A program made the translations under genes and the position numbers. Below the pieces are notes generated by a model. That model was given only the letters and a program-made list of their open reading frames with translations, had not been told where the DNA came from and searched no databases. 64,000 nucleotides of DNA from Acidobacteriota bacterium (GTDB taxonomy: Bacteria; Acidobacteriota; Terriglobia; Acidiferrales; UBA7541). The stretch lies in NCBI GenBank assembly GCA_013289835.1, contig JABCZG010000003.1:124001-188000 (forward strand), given 5' to 3'. Position 1 is the stretch's first letter; each line of letters starts with the position of its first letter. This document shows, piece by piece, positions 26,955-36,498 of this stretch.

Positions 26955-28574
26955 ATGAAGTCTCGTCATGCGCAGCAACTCCGCCTACTTCTCTCCGCTC
27001 TCTTCGCCGCCGCCGTTTTTTGTTCTACGCCTCCTGTCCTCCGTGCGCAGGAACGAAACCCGCTGGTCTTTACCTCCAGCGGCCCCGTCCGCGGTTCCGT
27101 CTCTTCCGCGGGCGTCCGTGAATTCCTGGGCATTCCTTACGGCGCGCCTCCGGTGGGCCATCGGCGCTGGCGTCCGCCGGTTCCTCACGCTCTGTGGTTC
27201 GCGCCCCTCGAGGCCACGCAGTTTGCCAACCACTGTCCGCAGCCGCCCTCGCCATTCGGTATCGTGTCCGTTACCGAGGATTGCCTCTTCCTCAATGTCT
27301 TCACTCCGGACTCCGATGATTTCTTCCGCCCGCGTGCGGTGATGGTTTGGATCCACGGCGGCGCCCTCGTCTTCGGTGAAAGTAACGACTATGATCCCAC
27401 GGCTCTCGTTCACGACGGCGTCATCGTCGTGACCATCAATTACCGTCTCGGCGCTCTCGGTTTTCTCGCCCATCCCGCTTTTGCCGCGGAAAAAACGGAC
27501 CCGGACCGGGACGGTGACAGCGACCCCAATTCCGCAGGTGACTACGGCCTCATGGACCAGCAACTCGCTCTTCGCTGGGTCCGTGACAACATTTGGTTCT
27601 TCGGCGGCGATCCGCAGAACGTCACCATCTTCGGCGAATCCGCGGGCGGCCTCAGCGTCTTCTCGCAGCTCGCGTCGCCTTCCTCGGAGGGCCTCTTCCA
27701 CAAAGCCATCATCGAAAGCGGCGCTTACGCGCTGAACACGCAAACCCTAGTTGCCGCTGAGGCTGCCGGCACGGCATTCGCCGCTGCAACGGGCTGCAGC
27801 GCACAGACCGCCGCCTGCCTGCGTGCGCTTCCGGTCACCACCATCCTGGCCAACGAAAACTTTGCTGGATATACGCCCAATATCGACGGGGAATTTTTCC
27901 CGCTCTCACTCAACACAGCGCTCGCCACCGGCCAATTCCACCATGTACCGGTGATCCAGGGTAGCAATCACGACGAATGGCGGCTCTTCACCGCGCTCGA
28001 TTTCGATCTCACCGCCGCCGGGCCCATCGCCAACAACGAGACCGCGTACGAAGGGGCTCTCGCCACCCTCGTCGGACCTGCAGCTCCGCTCGTCGCCGCG
28101 CAGTATCCCCTCGCGAGTTTTCCTTCCGCAGATATTGCCTTCGCCACAGCAGGTACGGATGTGGTCTTCGCTTGCCCCGCTTTGGGCGCAGACCTCTCAA
28201 TGTCTCCGTTTGTCCCGCTCTCCACGTATGAGTTCAACGACGAGAATGCGCCGCAGGATTTTCTGCCTCCCGTCTCGTTTCCGTACGCTGCGGCCCACGC
28301 TTCGGAACTTCAATATCTCTTCACTCTGCCCGTCACTGTGCCGCGACCGGGGCTCAACACCCAGCAGCTGCAACTCTCCAGCGCCATGCAGCACTATTGG
28401 ACCAACTTCGCCAAATTCGGGAATCCCAATAGTCCCGGCGTGCCCGTCTGGCAGAAATTCAACCCTGCCGCCGGCAATTTCCAGTCGCTGATTCCACCAT
28501 CGCCTGTGCAGGAAACCGATTTCGCCACGTCACATCACTGTGCCTTCTGGGCCGCCTTGCTTTCTGCCCAGTAG
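26955..28574 (+). CDS. Secreted type-B carboxylesterase
   Basis: A 539-residue alpha/beta-hydrolase with a signal peptide (about residues 1-31). The nucleophile is S229 in FGESAGG, the oxyanion loop is WIHGGALVFG (132-141), and the histidine is probably in AAAHASELQYLF near residue 450, with the acid near GSNHDEW. The segment TDPDRDGDSDPNSAGD (181-196), inserted before the usual YGLMDQQ, looks like a DxDxDG calcium loop. GAGGAAA precedes the start. Substrates are probably esters or carbamates. Confidence 0.87.
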   Translation: MKSRHAQQLRLLLSALFAAAVFCSTPPVLRAQERNPLVFTSSGPVRGSVSSAGVREFLGIPYGAPPVGHRRWRPPVPHALWFAPLEATQFANHCPQPPSPFGIVSVTEDCLFLNVFTPDSDDFFRPRAVMVWIHGGALVFGESNDYDPTALVHDGVIVVTINYRLGALGFLAHPAFAAEKTDPDRDGDSDPNSAGDYGLMDQQLALRWVRDNIWFFGGDPQNVTIFGESAGGLSVFSQLASPSSEGLFHKAIIESGAYALNTQTLVAAEAAGTAFAAATGCSAQTAACLRALPVTTILANENFAGYTPNIDGEFFPLSLNTALATGQFHHVPVIQGSNHDEWRLFTALDFDLTAAGPIANNETAYEGALATLVGPAAPLVAAQYPLASFPSADIAFATAGTDVVFACPALGADLSMSPFVPLSTYEFNDENAPQDFLPPVSFPYAAAHASELQYLFTLPVTVPRPGLNTQQLQLSSAMQHYWTNFAKFGNPNSPGVPVWQKFNPAAGNFQSLIPPSPVQETDFATSHHCAFWAALLSAQ

Positions 28575-28614
28575 CACTTTGATTGATTTTATTGAATCCC
28601 AGGACGATTGCAGA

Positions 28615-30018
28615 CTATTTGCGTGTACGCCGCTCAGGCTGGCGCCCTTGCGGCGAAGTTGGACCGGCTGAAGGGCGCTTCATTCCATAGAGGGCTTGAT
28701 CAGCTGCCGACAGGAGCTTTTCAATGGACTCGCCGTCGTGAGGGTAAATGGCACTGCCGACGGCCACCGAGATCGGCGGACTTTCTTCATCGGAGGCGAT
28801 GCGTTCGCGGATTCTTGCGGCTATTTGCTGGGCCTGCGCCGAAGCTGTGTCAGGAAGCACTACGGCAAACTCGTCGCCCCCGAATCGCGCTGGCGTGTCG
28901 ACCTGCCGGCAATGGGCTTTCAGAATGTCTGCTACTCGGCACAGTGCCCGGCTGCCCACCAGGTGACCGTGGGTATCATTGATCTTCTTTAATCCGTCCA
29001 GATCGAGAAGTAAGATGGCAAAGGACCGTCCGGAGCGTCCATACCGTTTGATTTCCAATTCAACTGTGTCAATGAGCTGCCGGTAGTTGGCAAGCCCAGT
29101 AAGCGGGTCGGTAGCAACCAGTTGCTGCACGCGTTCATCCGCTCGCTTGCGCTCCGATACTTCAGCGGCCAAAATCAAACTCATTACGGCGACAATACCC
29201 ACGAACGATTGCACCAGTAGTAGCGATGTGTTGAGAGCCTCTCTTGAAAACGGGCCATATCCTTGTAGAGTGCCCCAGATGGCTATGGCCGCCAAAAGGC
29301 AAGTTGCGGTCGCAGCCTTGCGACGGCCAAACCGGAATGCGGCCCAAATCAAGAATGGAATGCAGAGATACTCCAGCGGGTAATTCTTTACCTCCGAGTG
29401 AAAACGCCCCCCGAAGACAACCCACGCCGTGAGAAAGAGTCCCAGGAACAAGAGGGCGAGCTCAATAATTTGTTCACGGGTCCAATTCAGCCGGGGATTT
29501 TCTCTCCATAGAAGGATAAGGGGAGTAACAAGTAGCGCACCCACCCAGTCACCTAACCACCATGTGCGCCAGATAGAGCCATACTGCGTCCAGTCAGCGA
29601 ATCCGCCCAATGACAGGGTTGTGACGCCAACCGTGGCACTGATAGTTGTGCTGACCATCCCGGCCAGGAACGTAAACTTGAGAATATCCTGCGCCCTTTC
29701 GAAGGCCTGCTGGCCGCGCGCAAAGCGCATTACCAGGTAGCAGCCTGCCACCCCTTCCAGGGTATTTCCTGTCGCAATCCCCATGGACGTCAGGACCGAG
29801 CCGGCGGTGGTCAAGTTGGCAAAGAACGCGCCCAGGAAAGCGCCCGGCCAGACACGAAAGCCGAAAATCAGGAAGGCTGCCAGCGCAATTCCGGTGGGCG
29901 CCCACAAAGGCGTGGCACTTGGGTGAACAAGAGCAAATCTAAGCCCCAGCTTGGCAGTGCCGAAATAGACCACAGCCAGGACTGCGACGATGGCCAAGTA
30001 CTCGCGTTTTTTATCCAT
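28615..30018 (-). CDS. MASE1-GGDEF diguanylate cyclase
   Basis: The protein has 467 residues from the ATG at 30018 (a TTG two codons upstream is possible). Residues 1-270 are a MASE1 sensor of about eight transmembrane helices (PTGIALAAFLIFGFRVWPGAFLGAF is characteristic). A short helical linker leads to a GGDEF domain with the intact RFGGDEF motif about 85 residues from the C-terminus and the inhibitory RxxD (RQVD) five residues before it. It should make c-di-GMP in response to an unknown signal. Confidence 0.87.
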   Translation of the reverse strand: MDKKREYLAIVAVLAVVYFGTAKLGLRFALVHPSATPLWAPTGIALAAFLIFGFRVWPGAFLGAFFANLTTAGSVLTSMGIATGNTLEGVAGCYLVMRFARGQQAFERAQDILKFTFLAGMVSTTISATVGVTTLSLGGFADWTQYGSIWRTWWLGDWVGALLVTPLILLWRENPRLNWTREQIIELALLFLGLFLTAWVVFGGRFHSEVKNYPLEYLCIPFLIWAAFRFGRRKAATATCLLAAIAIWGTLQGYGPFSREALNTSLLLVQSFVGIVAVMSLILAAEVSERKRADERVQQLVATDPLTGLANYRQLIDTVELEIKRYGRSGRSFAILLLDLDGLKKINDTHGHLVGSRALCRVADILKAHCRQVDTPARFGGDEFAVVLPDTASAQAQQIAARIRERIASDEESPPISVAVGSAIYPHDGESIEKLLSAADQALYGMKRPSAGPTSPQGRQPERRTRK

Positions 30019-30177
30019 TGCCAACTACATACACCCTGAGCGTTCAGTCCCTGTCAAAATGGCTCACCCATTCTATTCAGCCACGACAGACATTTAGAAT
30101 CAATTGGACCAGTAACCAGCTGGACCAAAGTTCAGGATCGCATGACCGGCCGGCCAGCGGGTGCGGCGCTAATTGAA

Positions 30178-30193
30178 ATCCGCTACGGCGGAT
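30178..30193 (-). terminator. Possible terminator of mtgA
   Basis: ATCCGC and GCGGAT form a perfect six-base stem with a four-base loop 7 bases after the mtgA stop on the minus strand, followed by TTCAATT. The T-run is weak, so termination may be partial. Confidence 0.35.
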
Positions 30194-30199
30194 GCGCTT

Positions 30200-30913
30200 T
30201 TACCAACCCAATTGGCGCATCCGCTCCAGGATGAGTCCGCTATAGCGATTCATGCGATCGGGCCGTCGCTTCAGGGGCAACGGCAGAATTGCGGCGAGTC
30301 GGGCCGCTTGTTCACGGTCGATACTCCGGGCTGAGGTTCGGTAGTAGTAATGGCCTGCCGACTCCGCACCATAAACACCAGGGCCCCATTCGACCACGTT
30401 GAGGTAGAGTTCCAGAATGCGCTGTTTGCCAATGACCAATTCGGCCACCGGAACAAGTGTGAACTCGGCGCCCTTGCGGAGGATGGAGCGGCCGGTTCCG
30501 AAGAACAGATTTTTTACCAGTTGCTGCGTGAGGGTGGACCCACCGCGAATACGGCCGCCTTCCATATCGTCCTCCGCAGCGATTTGCATCGCGTGCCAAT
30601 CGAATCCATGGTGCTGGTAGAAGCGCGCGTCTTCCGCGGCAATCACAGCATGCTGGAAATCGGGCGAGATTTGGCGCAGCGGAACGAATTCGTATCGTTC
30701 GTGATAGGGCGTGTGGTGAATCCATGCCTGCAAACGGCGCTCCATGTGCACCGCGGTGGTCGGTGGGTCGATCCACCGGGCAGCCACAAGGAGCAGCACA
30801 GCAAGCGCCCAAAGAAGCGCCACTCCGATGAGAAACCATCGAAGAAAGGATCGGAGAGAGCTTCTCCGAGGCGGAGGCGGGGGCGGCGGGGCTGTGTCTG
30901 GAGTTTCGGTCAC
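30200..30913 (-). CDS. mtgA: Monofunctional biosynthetic peptidoglycan transglycosylase
   Basis: A 237-residue GT51 enzyme that polymerises lipid II into glycan strands. After a proline-rich N-terminus and one transmembrane helix (about residues 22-45), all family motifs are intact: AAEDARFYQHHGFD with the catalytic glutamate, GGSTLTQQLVKNLF, and a conserved ELVIGKQRILELYLN. It starts at GTG 30913. The intact motifs contrast with the degenerate relative at 12888-13550. Confidence 0.88.
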   Translation of the reverse strand: MTETPDTAPPPPPPPRRSSLRSFLRWFLIGVALLWALAVLLLVAARWIDPPTTAVHMERRLQAWIHHTPYHERYEFVPLRQISPDFQHAVIAAEDARFYQHHGFDWHAMQIAAEDDMEGGRIRGGSTLTQQLVKNLFFGTGRSILRKGAEFTLVPVAELVIGKQRILELYLNVVEWGPGVYGAESAGHYYYRTSARSIDREQAARLAAILPLPLKRRPDRMNRYSGLILERMRQLGW

Positions 30914-31173
30914 ACTTCAGAATAATCGTTTGGGCTGGATTGACATAGCGCCTGATCAGCGTAACCGGACATTGGGATCTGGGCGGGTTTCACTTCCCCG
31001 GTAAGCGCAGGCTGTCAATCTTTCTTCGGAAAGTTCCTGCGCCTCAGAGCACACAAAGGGTTGCGTAGAGCGAGGGTGCTTGAGAACTGAGTGGCTTTTC
31101 TAAAGTACCGGCGGAGCGGAACTTTTGTTCTATTGGTTCGCTGCCAACTCAACTAGTACTTTGGCCATGTCTT

Positions 31174-31500
31174 ATGAGCGCTAAAACCATGGGTGGGACT
31201 CGTCGCCACCAGCGTATTTCCTTGCCGCAAGGCATGTCCGTAACCTGGTACGGTAGCGGGCAGCAACAGGTTTCTCGGGTCAAAACGTTAAGCATGGGAG
31301 GTCTGTTCCTCTGCGGGTCCAATACGCTGCGAGTAGGCACAAACCTGACCCTCGTTTTTGAAGTACCGGGAGGAATGGTTCTGGCGGAAGCGGTGGTCCG
31401 AAACATCGTGCCTGGTGAGGGCATGGGCGTGGAATTTACAAAGATGAATCCTGAAATCCGAGTTCTGCTGGAAGGATTGCTTACGCGGTTGTTGCGCTAA
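31174..31500 (+). CDS. PilZ-domain protein
   Basis: A stand-alone PilZ domain of 108 residues. The first c-di-GMP contact motif RRHQR is present at about residues 10-14. The second motif is TLSMGGLF, where threonine replaces the usual Asp or Asn of (D/N)xSxxG, so binding may be weakened. The C-terminal GEGMGVEFTKM is typical. Neighbouring genes give no clue to the target. No clear ribosome site is visible. Confidence 0.78.
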   Translation: MSAKTMGGTRRHQRISLPQGMSVTWYGSGQQQVSRVKTLSMGGLFLCGSNTLRVGTNLTLVFEVPGGMVLAEAVVRNIVPGEGMGVEFTKMNPEIRVLLEGLLTRLLR

Positions 31501-31637
31501 CGATAGGGAATTTTTCGATACGTAGGATGGCCGGACTTCTGAGTTTGGGGCGATCTAAATCTCCAGTAAGCGTGCTAACAGGCGCTAGTTTGGGGCTTGC
31601 TACCGGACGAAAAATTTCAGACCATTCACACCTTGTA

Positions 31638-32078
31638 TTAATGCGGCTTGAAGGTCTTCCCGGTTTCAAGCAGCGTCTTCAAGCGGGAGAGAATGCGTGG
31701 CCATCCATCGGCGCAGGCAGCGTAGGTGGCGTCATCCTCGGCCCACTCGTCATGCGTCACTGTTACTTTGGTGGCTTCGGTCTCGGGGACTAGTTCGATG
31801 GTTGCGCGTGAGGCTTTGGCATTTTGGCCCATTGCGAAGGTGTACTGAAAGACTTTTGGAGGGTCAAACCGCAGGACCTTCCCTTGGACGTAGGTCGTGG
31901 GCTTGCCATCGGGTCCCGGGCCCACCCACGCGAGCAAGCCGCCAGGTTTGGAGTCCATCTGAAACTCAGCGCCTGAGAAAATGATGCGGTTCGACTCCGG
32001 CGACACGAAGCCTTCCCACACCTTCTCCGGAGTGGCGGCAATGTAGAAGATAAATTTCTGTGGTGGCTGATGGGCCAT
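31638..32078 (-). CDS. SRPBCC/AHSA1-type ligand-binding protein
   Basis: A 146-residue START-like fold protein of the activator-of-Hsp90-ATPase 1 group. AATPEKVWEGFVSPE near the N-terminus and LVPETEATKVTVTHDEWAEDD, then GWPRILSRLKTLLETGK at the C-terminus, are standard for the family. These proteins bind small hydrophobic ligands and are often found without known function. CGGAGC precedes the ATG. Confidence 0.82.
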   Translation of the reverse strand: MAHQPPQKFIFYIAATPEKVWEGFVSPESNRIIFSGAEFQMDSKPGGLLAWVGPGPDGKPTTYVQGKVLRFDPPKVFQYTFAMGQNAKASRATIELVPETEATKVTVTHDEWAEDDATYAACADGWPRILSRLKTLLETGKTFKPH

Positions 32079-32252
32079 GATTGCTCCGGACTCTCCAGCG
32101 CCATCTTATATCCACAAGCAAAAACCCTACAAGGCAGTACTGCCATCGGTTCTGCCTGATTGCTGGTGCCAGACATCTGCCCAGTCCATTTTGCCTTGGA
32201 TTCCGCTTCTCCGGTAGCGGCGTTCGACAGCTGGAAGCGTGGTGAGCCGACC

Positions 32253-32573
32253 ATGATTCGGGCTGCGTCCCGTATGGAACATGTGAAAGCACCCGCAGGG
32301 GCGTATCATCAGCAAATGAAGAGAGAACTGCCTGTTACATGTTGCACAGAGTGTGGCGGCGCCGGTTACAACCTGAGGGTCGCAAACGGTCGTTGTTGCA
32401 AAACCACCGGCGAACAGCGGTGTAGCGGCATCAACGCCATTGCTAACCAAGAATTTGACTGGAGCGAGTGCACACACTGTCAAGCAACCGGATACTACCG
32501 CAATAAAGAGTGCCCGAACTGCAAAGGCGCAGGCTACCTATTTGTGGGCCAGAGGGATAAAGCAACGGTTTAG
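32253..32573 (+). CDS. Small protein with DnaJ-type zinc ribbon
   Basis: The 106-residue protein (or 85 from the ATG at 32316) contains three CxxCxGxG-like modules: CTECGGAGYN, CTHCQATGYY and CPNCKGAGYL, plus an extra CC pair and a lone cysteine between them. DnaJ zinc fingers have four such modules and an adjoining J-domain; neither a J-domain nor a substrate-binding domain is present. It may be a small zinc-binding chaperone-like or RNA-binding protein. Confidence 0.6.
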   Translation: MIRAASRMEHVKAPAGAYHQQMKRELPVTCCTECGGAGYNLRVANGRCCKTTGEQRCSGINAIANQEFDWSECTHCQATGYYRNKECPNCKGAGYLFVGQRDKATV

Positions 32574-32867
32574 AGGCGCCGCATGCAAGCAAATCGGCGA
32601 AACGGGCTGGCCTCGTTCTTCAAAACCTCTTTCTGGCCCTTGGACGACCATGGCTTCTGGGTGGGGCGCACCCTCCTGTCCCCCGTGAGGTGAAAATCAC
32701 GCCACAACAATTTGTGGTCTTGCGAGCTTTGATTCGCACTGAAATTGGCAAGTACGCGGTACACTCCTAGGCCAGCGCGATGGGTGGGTCGGAGCCGGCG
32801 ATTGGGGCAAAAAACATCTCCCGTTTTCGAAGTTGAAAAGGAAATACCGGCTACGTCCGGCGACGCA

Positions 32868-34418
32868 ATGCAGCAAGGCAAAACGGCTCGCGCGGCCACC
32901 GCTGCGCTGCCAATGAGCCGTGCGGTATACGCGTTAGCGATTGCTGCGGTCGCGCTCCATGTGGCGTTCAGCGGCCGGTATGGATTTTTTCGCGATGAAC
33001 TTTACTATGCCGCTTGTGGACAACGTCTGGCCTGGGGCTATCTCGACCACGCGCCTCTCGCTCCGTTCCTCGCTCGCCTTAGCCATGCGCTTTTGGGCGA
33101 TTCGCTCTTAGCCCTGCGTTTTTTGCCGGCGCTAGCGGCTTCGACCAAGGTACTTCTTGCTGGGTGGCTGGCTCGGGAGCTGGGCGGCGGGAGGTATGCA
33201 CAATTCCTCGCCGCATTTTGCGTGTTGCTTGCCCCGATCTACCTGACGTTTGACAATTTTTTCTCGATGAATGCGTTCGAGCCGGTGTTTTGGATGGCCT
33301 GCGCCGCGATTGTGCTGCGCATTCTGAATGGCGGAAACCCGAAACTGTGGCTCCTGTTCGGACTCAGCGCGGGCCTTGGGATTTTGAACAAACACTCAAT
33401 GCTCTTTTTCGGTTCGGGGATTGCGCTGGGACTACTGGCGACCCAGGCGAGAAAGCATTTTCGGCAAGCGTGGATTTGGCGGGGTGCCGGAATCGCGTTC
33501 CTTTGCTTCCTTCCCAATTTGCTTTGGGAAATTCAAAATGGCTGGCCGACGCTGGCGCTGTTTCACGCGGTGATCGGCACGAAGTACGTGAACGTGTCGC
33601 CGTGGGAATACATATGGCAACAAACTTTGCTGACAAATCCTGTGGCTGCGCCAATTTGGCTGGCCGGCCTGTGGTTTTTGCTGCGAGATCCGCTTGGAAA
33701 AAAGTATGCCGTGCTGGCGTGGGCGTATCTCACAGTTCTGTTGGAGATGCTCATCCTGCATGGAAAAATCTATTATCTGGCGCCGGCGTACGTGATGCTG
33801 CTGGCAGCTGGTTCAGTGTGGATTGAACTGCGGTTGGTTCCGCGAGCAGGAGCGTGGTTGCGACCGGCGATAGCAGTGCCATTATTGATCAGCGGAGTGA
33901 TTGCTGCTCCGCTGGCGATGCCTATTCTTCCGGTCCAAGCTGCCGTTCGCTACACGCGGTTCTGGGATGTACAGGCGATTCACGTGGAGAACGTGCCGCA
34001 GAGCGAGTTGCCACAACTCTTCGGGGATATGTTCGGCTGGCAGGAACAGGTGCGCGCGGTGGCAGGAGTGTATCAGGCGCTGCCAGAGTCCGAGCGCGCT
34101 CAAGCAGTCGTGCTTGCCTACAATTATGGGGAGGCCTCGGCCATAAATTACTTCGGCTCGAAGCTGGGATTGCCGCGAGCCATTAGCGGTCACAACCAGT
34201 ACGGGTTGTGGGGGCCTGGCGCACTGCCCGGCCAAGTAGCGGTTGCGATTGGGTTTACGGAACAACAGTTACGCCAGTTTTATGACGAGGTTACGCCCGA
34301 GGCGAGTGTCTCACCGCCGTACGCAATGCCGGAAGAGTCTGGGCTCACGATTTTCATTTGCCGGCTTCCCAAAAAGAGCCTGCAGGAATCGTGGGCGGAG
34401 TGGAGGTATCTGGGTTAA
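32868..34418 (+). CDS. Membrane glycosyltransferase of the GT39/ArnT-like family
   Basis: The 516-residue polytopic protein has about ten to eleven hydrophobic helices. The first periplasmic loop carries GFFRDELYYAACGQRLAWGYLDHAPL; the DE pair in this position is the metal- and substrate-binding site of ArnT/PMT-type transferases, which use polyprenyl-phosphate sugar donors. A soluble C-terminal domain of about 130 residues follows. The acceptor, lipid or protein, is unknown. The start at 32868 lacks a clear ribosome site; an ATG 15 codons later is possible. Confidence 0.78.
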   Translation: MQQGKTARAATAALPMSRAVYALAIAAVALHVAFSGRYGFFRDELYYAACGQRLAWGYLDHAPLAPFLARLSHALLGDSLLALRFLPALAASTKVLLAGWLARELGGGRYAQFLAAFCVLLAPIYLTFDNFFSMNAFEPVFWMACAAIVLRILNGGNPKLWLLFGLSAGLGILNKHSMLFFGSGIALGLLATQARKHFRQAWIWRGAGIAFLCFLPNLLWEIQNGWPTLALFHAVIGTKYVNVSPWEYIWQQTLLTNPVAAPIWLAGLWFLLRDPLGKKYAVLAWAYLTVLLEMLILHGKIYYLAPAYVMLLAAGSVWIELRLVPRAGAWLRPAIAVPLLISGVIAAPLAMPILPVQAAVRYTRFWDVQAIHVENVPQSELPQLFGDMFGWQEQVRAVAGVYQALPESERAQAVVLAYNYGEASAINYFGSKLGLPRAISGHNQYGLWGPGALPGQVAVAIGFTEQQLRQFYDEVTPEASVSPPYAMPEESGLTIFICRLPKKSLQESWAEWRYLG

Positions 34419-34621
34419 GGCCCTGGTAGCCTCGCCGTGCCGATGCGGAGTCCCCAGTTTTGTGGCAGTAGATTCCGTTTAAGTACCGCCGAGTTTGCAC
34501 CTTCTTGGCACTCGATGGTGCTCAAGTGGCCGGTGAGTCGTGCAAGCCCACAACCCCGAAATTGCGTTCAGTGGAATGCGCGGTTTGTGCGGGCCTGTAT
34601 AGTATTACGAGGAGTGGCCTG

Positions 34622-35071
34622 ATGCCTCGCGACCTCGCGTCGAACGAACATCTCGATTACATTGCCGCCCTCTTGGACGATATGTTCCGGATCCCTGGAA
34701 CGCAGATTCGGTTTGGGCTTGACGCGCTGATTGGATGGGTCCCCGGGATCGGAGATGCCCTTGCGGGCATCGCATCTTTCTTTATTGTGTTCGCGGCCTG
34801 GCGGCGCGGCGTGCAAGCGGTCACTCTGGTGCGCATGATTGCGAACGTATTTCTGGAAACCACTGTAGGAGCAATACCGGTAGCAGGCGACGTTTTCCAT
34901 ATCTTTTGGAAGGCGAACAGACGTAACTACCGGCTGCTGTTGCGGGAGAAGGAGGAGCCCGGCGCGAACACCAGGCGGGATTGGATGTTCCTCGCCATCA
35001 TCCTGGTCACTGTTATTGCTGCGGTGGGCATTCCCATTGGTATTTTGATCTGGATTCTGCGTTCTTATTAG
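34622..35071 (+). CDS. DUF4112-like membrane protein
   Basis: The chosen ATG at 34622 gives a 149-residue protein. LDDMFRIPGTQIRFGLDALIGWVPGIGDALAG is the hallmark of DUF4112, followed by TTVGAIPVAGDVFHIFWKANRRN and a C-terminal hydrophobic helix. It should be an inner-membrane protein; no function is known for the family. Confidence 0.8.
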   Translation: MPRDLASNEHLDYIAALLDDMFRIPGTQIRFGLDALIGWVPGIGDALAGIASFFIVFAAWRRGVQAVTLVRMIANVFLETTVGAIPVAGDVFHIFWKANRRNYRLLLREKEEPGANTRRDWMFLAIILVTVIAAVGIPIGILIWILRSY

Positions 35072-35120
35072 ACCTCGGGGCTCGATACACAAGGCAGAGT
35101 TATCTTGCCGCGGGCGCGCT

Positions 35121-36498
35121 CTATTTGGCGTCTAGCGTCGCAGAAACTTTGTTCTGCACGGGAAGAAGAATTTCCATCTCCAAACCACCACCGTCGCAAT
35201 TGCGGGCGCGAATGGTGCCGCCATGGACGACGGCAATTCTTTGCGCGATGGAGAGGCCCAAGCCGGTTCCGCCGGTCTGATGCTCCTGGGCTTGGGTAAC
35301 GCGGTAGAAAGGCTCAAAAATGTGGCCGAGATCTTCCGGGGGCACGCCATCGCCACGGTCAGCGACGAGAATCCGCACGGAATCCGAACCGTTGCCGACA
35401 AGATCCAGTGAGACGGCCACCTCCGTGTGTGGCCTTGGTGTAGTGAACAGCGTTGCGCACAACATTTTCAATGCAGCTGCGCAAGAGCGCCGGATCTCCA
35501 TTCAGCCAGCAATCGTCGGCGCGCGAAATGACCACCGATTTCCCATCTTCCATGACTTCGAAACGTGCATCCTCAGCAACGCTTTCGACAATCGAGCGAA
35601 GGTTAAGCGGTGTTTCGGTTTTGCGATGGGTGTGAGTCTGCAGCCGCGTCAAGGTCAGAATCTGTCCGATCAAGGCGTCGAGGCGGTGCAGGTCCGTCTG
35701 CATGCGCTCGACGGCGTCGGTCTTGCCACGGCGGACGAGCTCGAGGGAAACGTTCAAGCGGGTGAGCGGAGATCGCAATTCGTGGGAGATGTCTCCGAGG
35801 AGCTCGAGTTGGCTGCGCAGCAGGGATTGAACACGGTCCGCCATGCGGTCGAAATCGCGAGCGAGGTCGGCCAGTTCGTCTTTGCGCGAACCAATCGCGG
35901 GAGAGGCGCGAACGGAAAGATCGCCATCCGCGATTCTGCCGGCGACGGTTTGCAAGGTACGGATCGGCGCGGCGAGATGGCGCGCCAGGAGCAGGCAGAG
36001 CGTTGCGCCGACCAGAGCGGGCAAGAGCCATTGAAGAACGGTCATTTCGAGCGCGCCGCCCAAAACAAATCCGTACGGAACGAGAACCTTGGCGACCAGG
36101 ATGTATTTTCCGTTGGGGCGTTCATCCACGGAAGCGCCGGTCCAGAACAAGCCGATGTGAAACTGCGTCTGCCCGGTGGCGCGCGCTTTTGCGAGAACTT
36201 GTTCCGCGCCCGGGGGCACGCCGAGGCCCAGGATGTCGCGACCCTGGGGATCCAGCAACGTGGACTGAAGGAAAGAAGCGTCATGAATCTCTAGCAGGTA
36301 TGAGGCGAGCTGGTCTTTTCCTTCGTGCTCGTAAATTTTCACGGCGCTGCGTGTGTACTGGTCGAGGACACCGATCATCCAACTTGGTCCCAGGGATTGC
36401 ACGTGGGTGATGACGGTGATCAGAAAAACGGCGGCGCTGGTGACGCCGGTGGCCAGTAAGAACCAGAGAAAAATCTTGGCGTAGATGCCGCGAATCAT
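35121..36498 (-). pseudogene. CpxA-like sensor histidine kinase with a single-base frameshift
   Basis: The first 355 codons encode an N-terminal helix, a periplasmic sensor region (about 30-148), a second helix (153-171), HAMP, and the dimerisation histidine H239 in DISHELRSPL, then the N-box (N349). Right after K355, near 35433, the frame breaks. Reading onward one base later restores PHTEVAVSLDL, the F-box and TGGTGLGLSIAQR to the stop at 35121, giving 458 residues in all, the length of CpxA. One extra G in the GG at 35433-35434 explains it. The gene overlaps its response regulator by 4 bases. The cause may be a real mutation or an assembly error. Confidence 0.82.
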
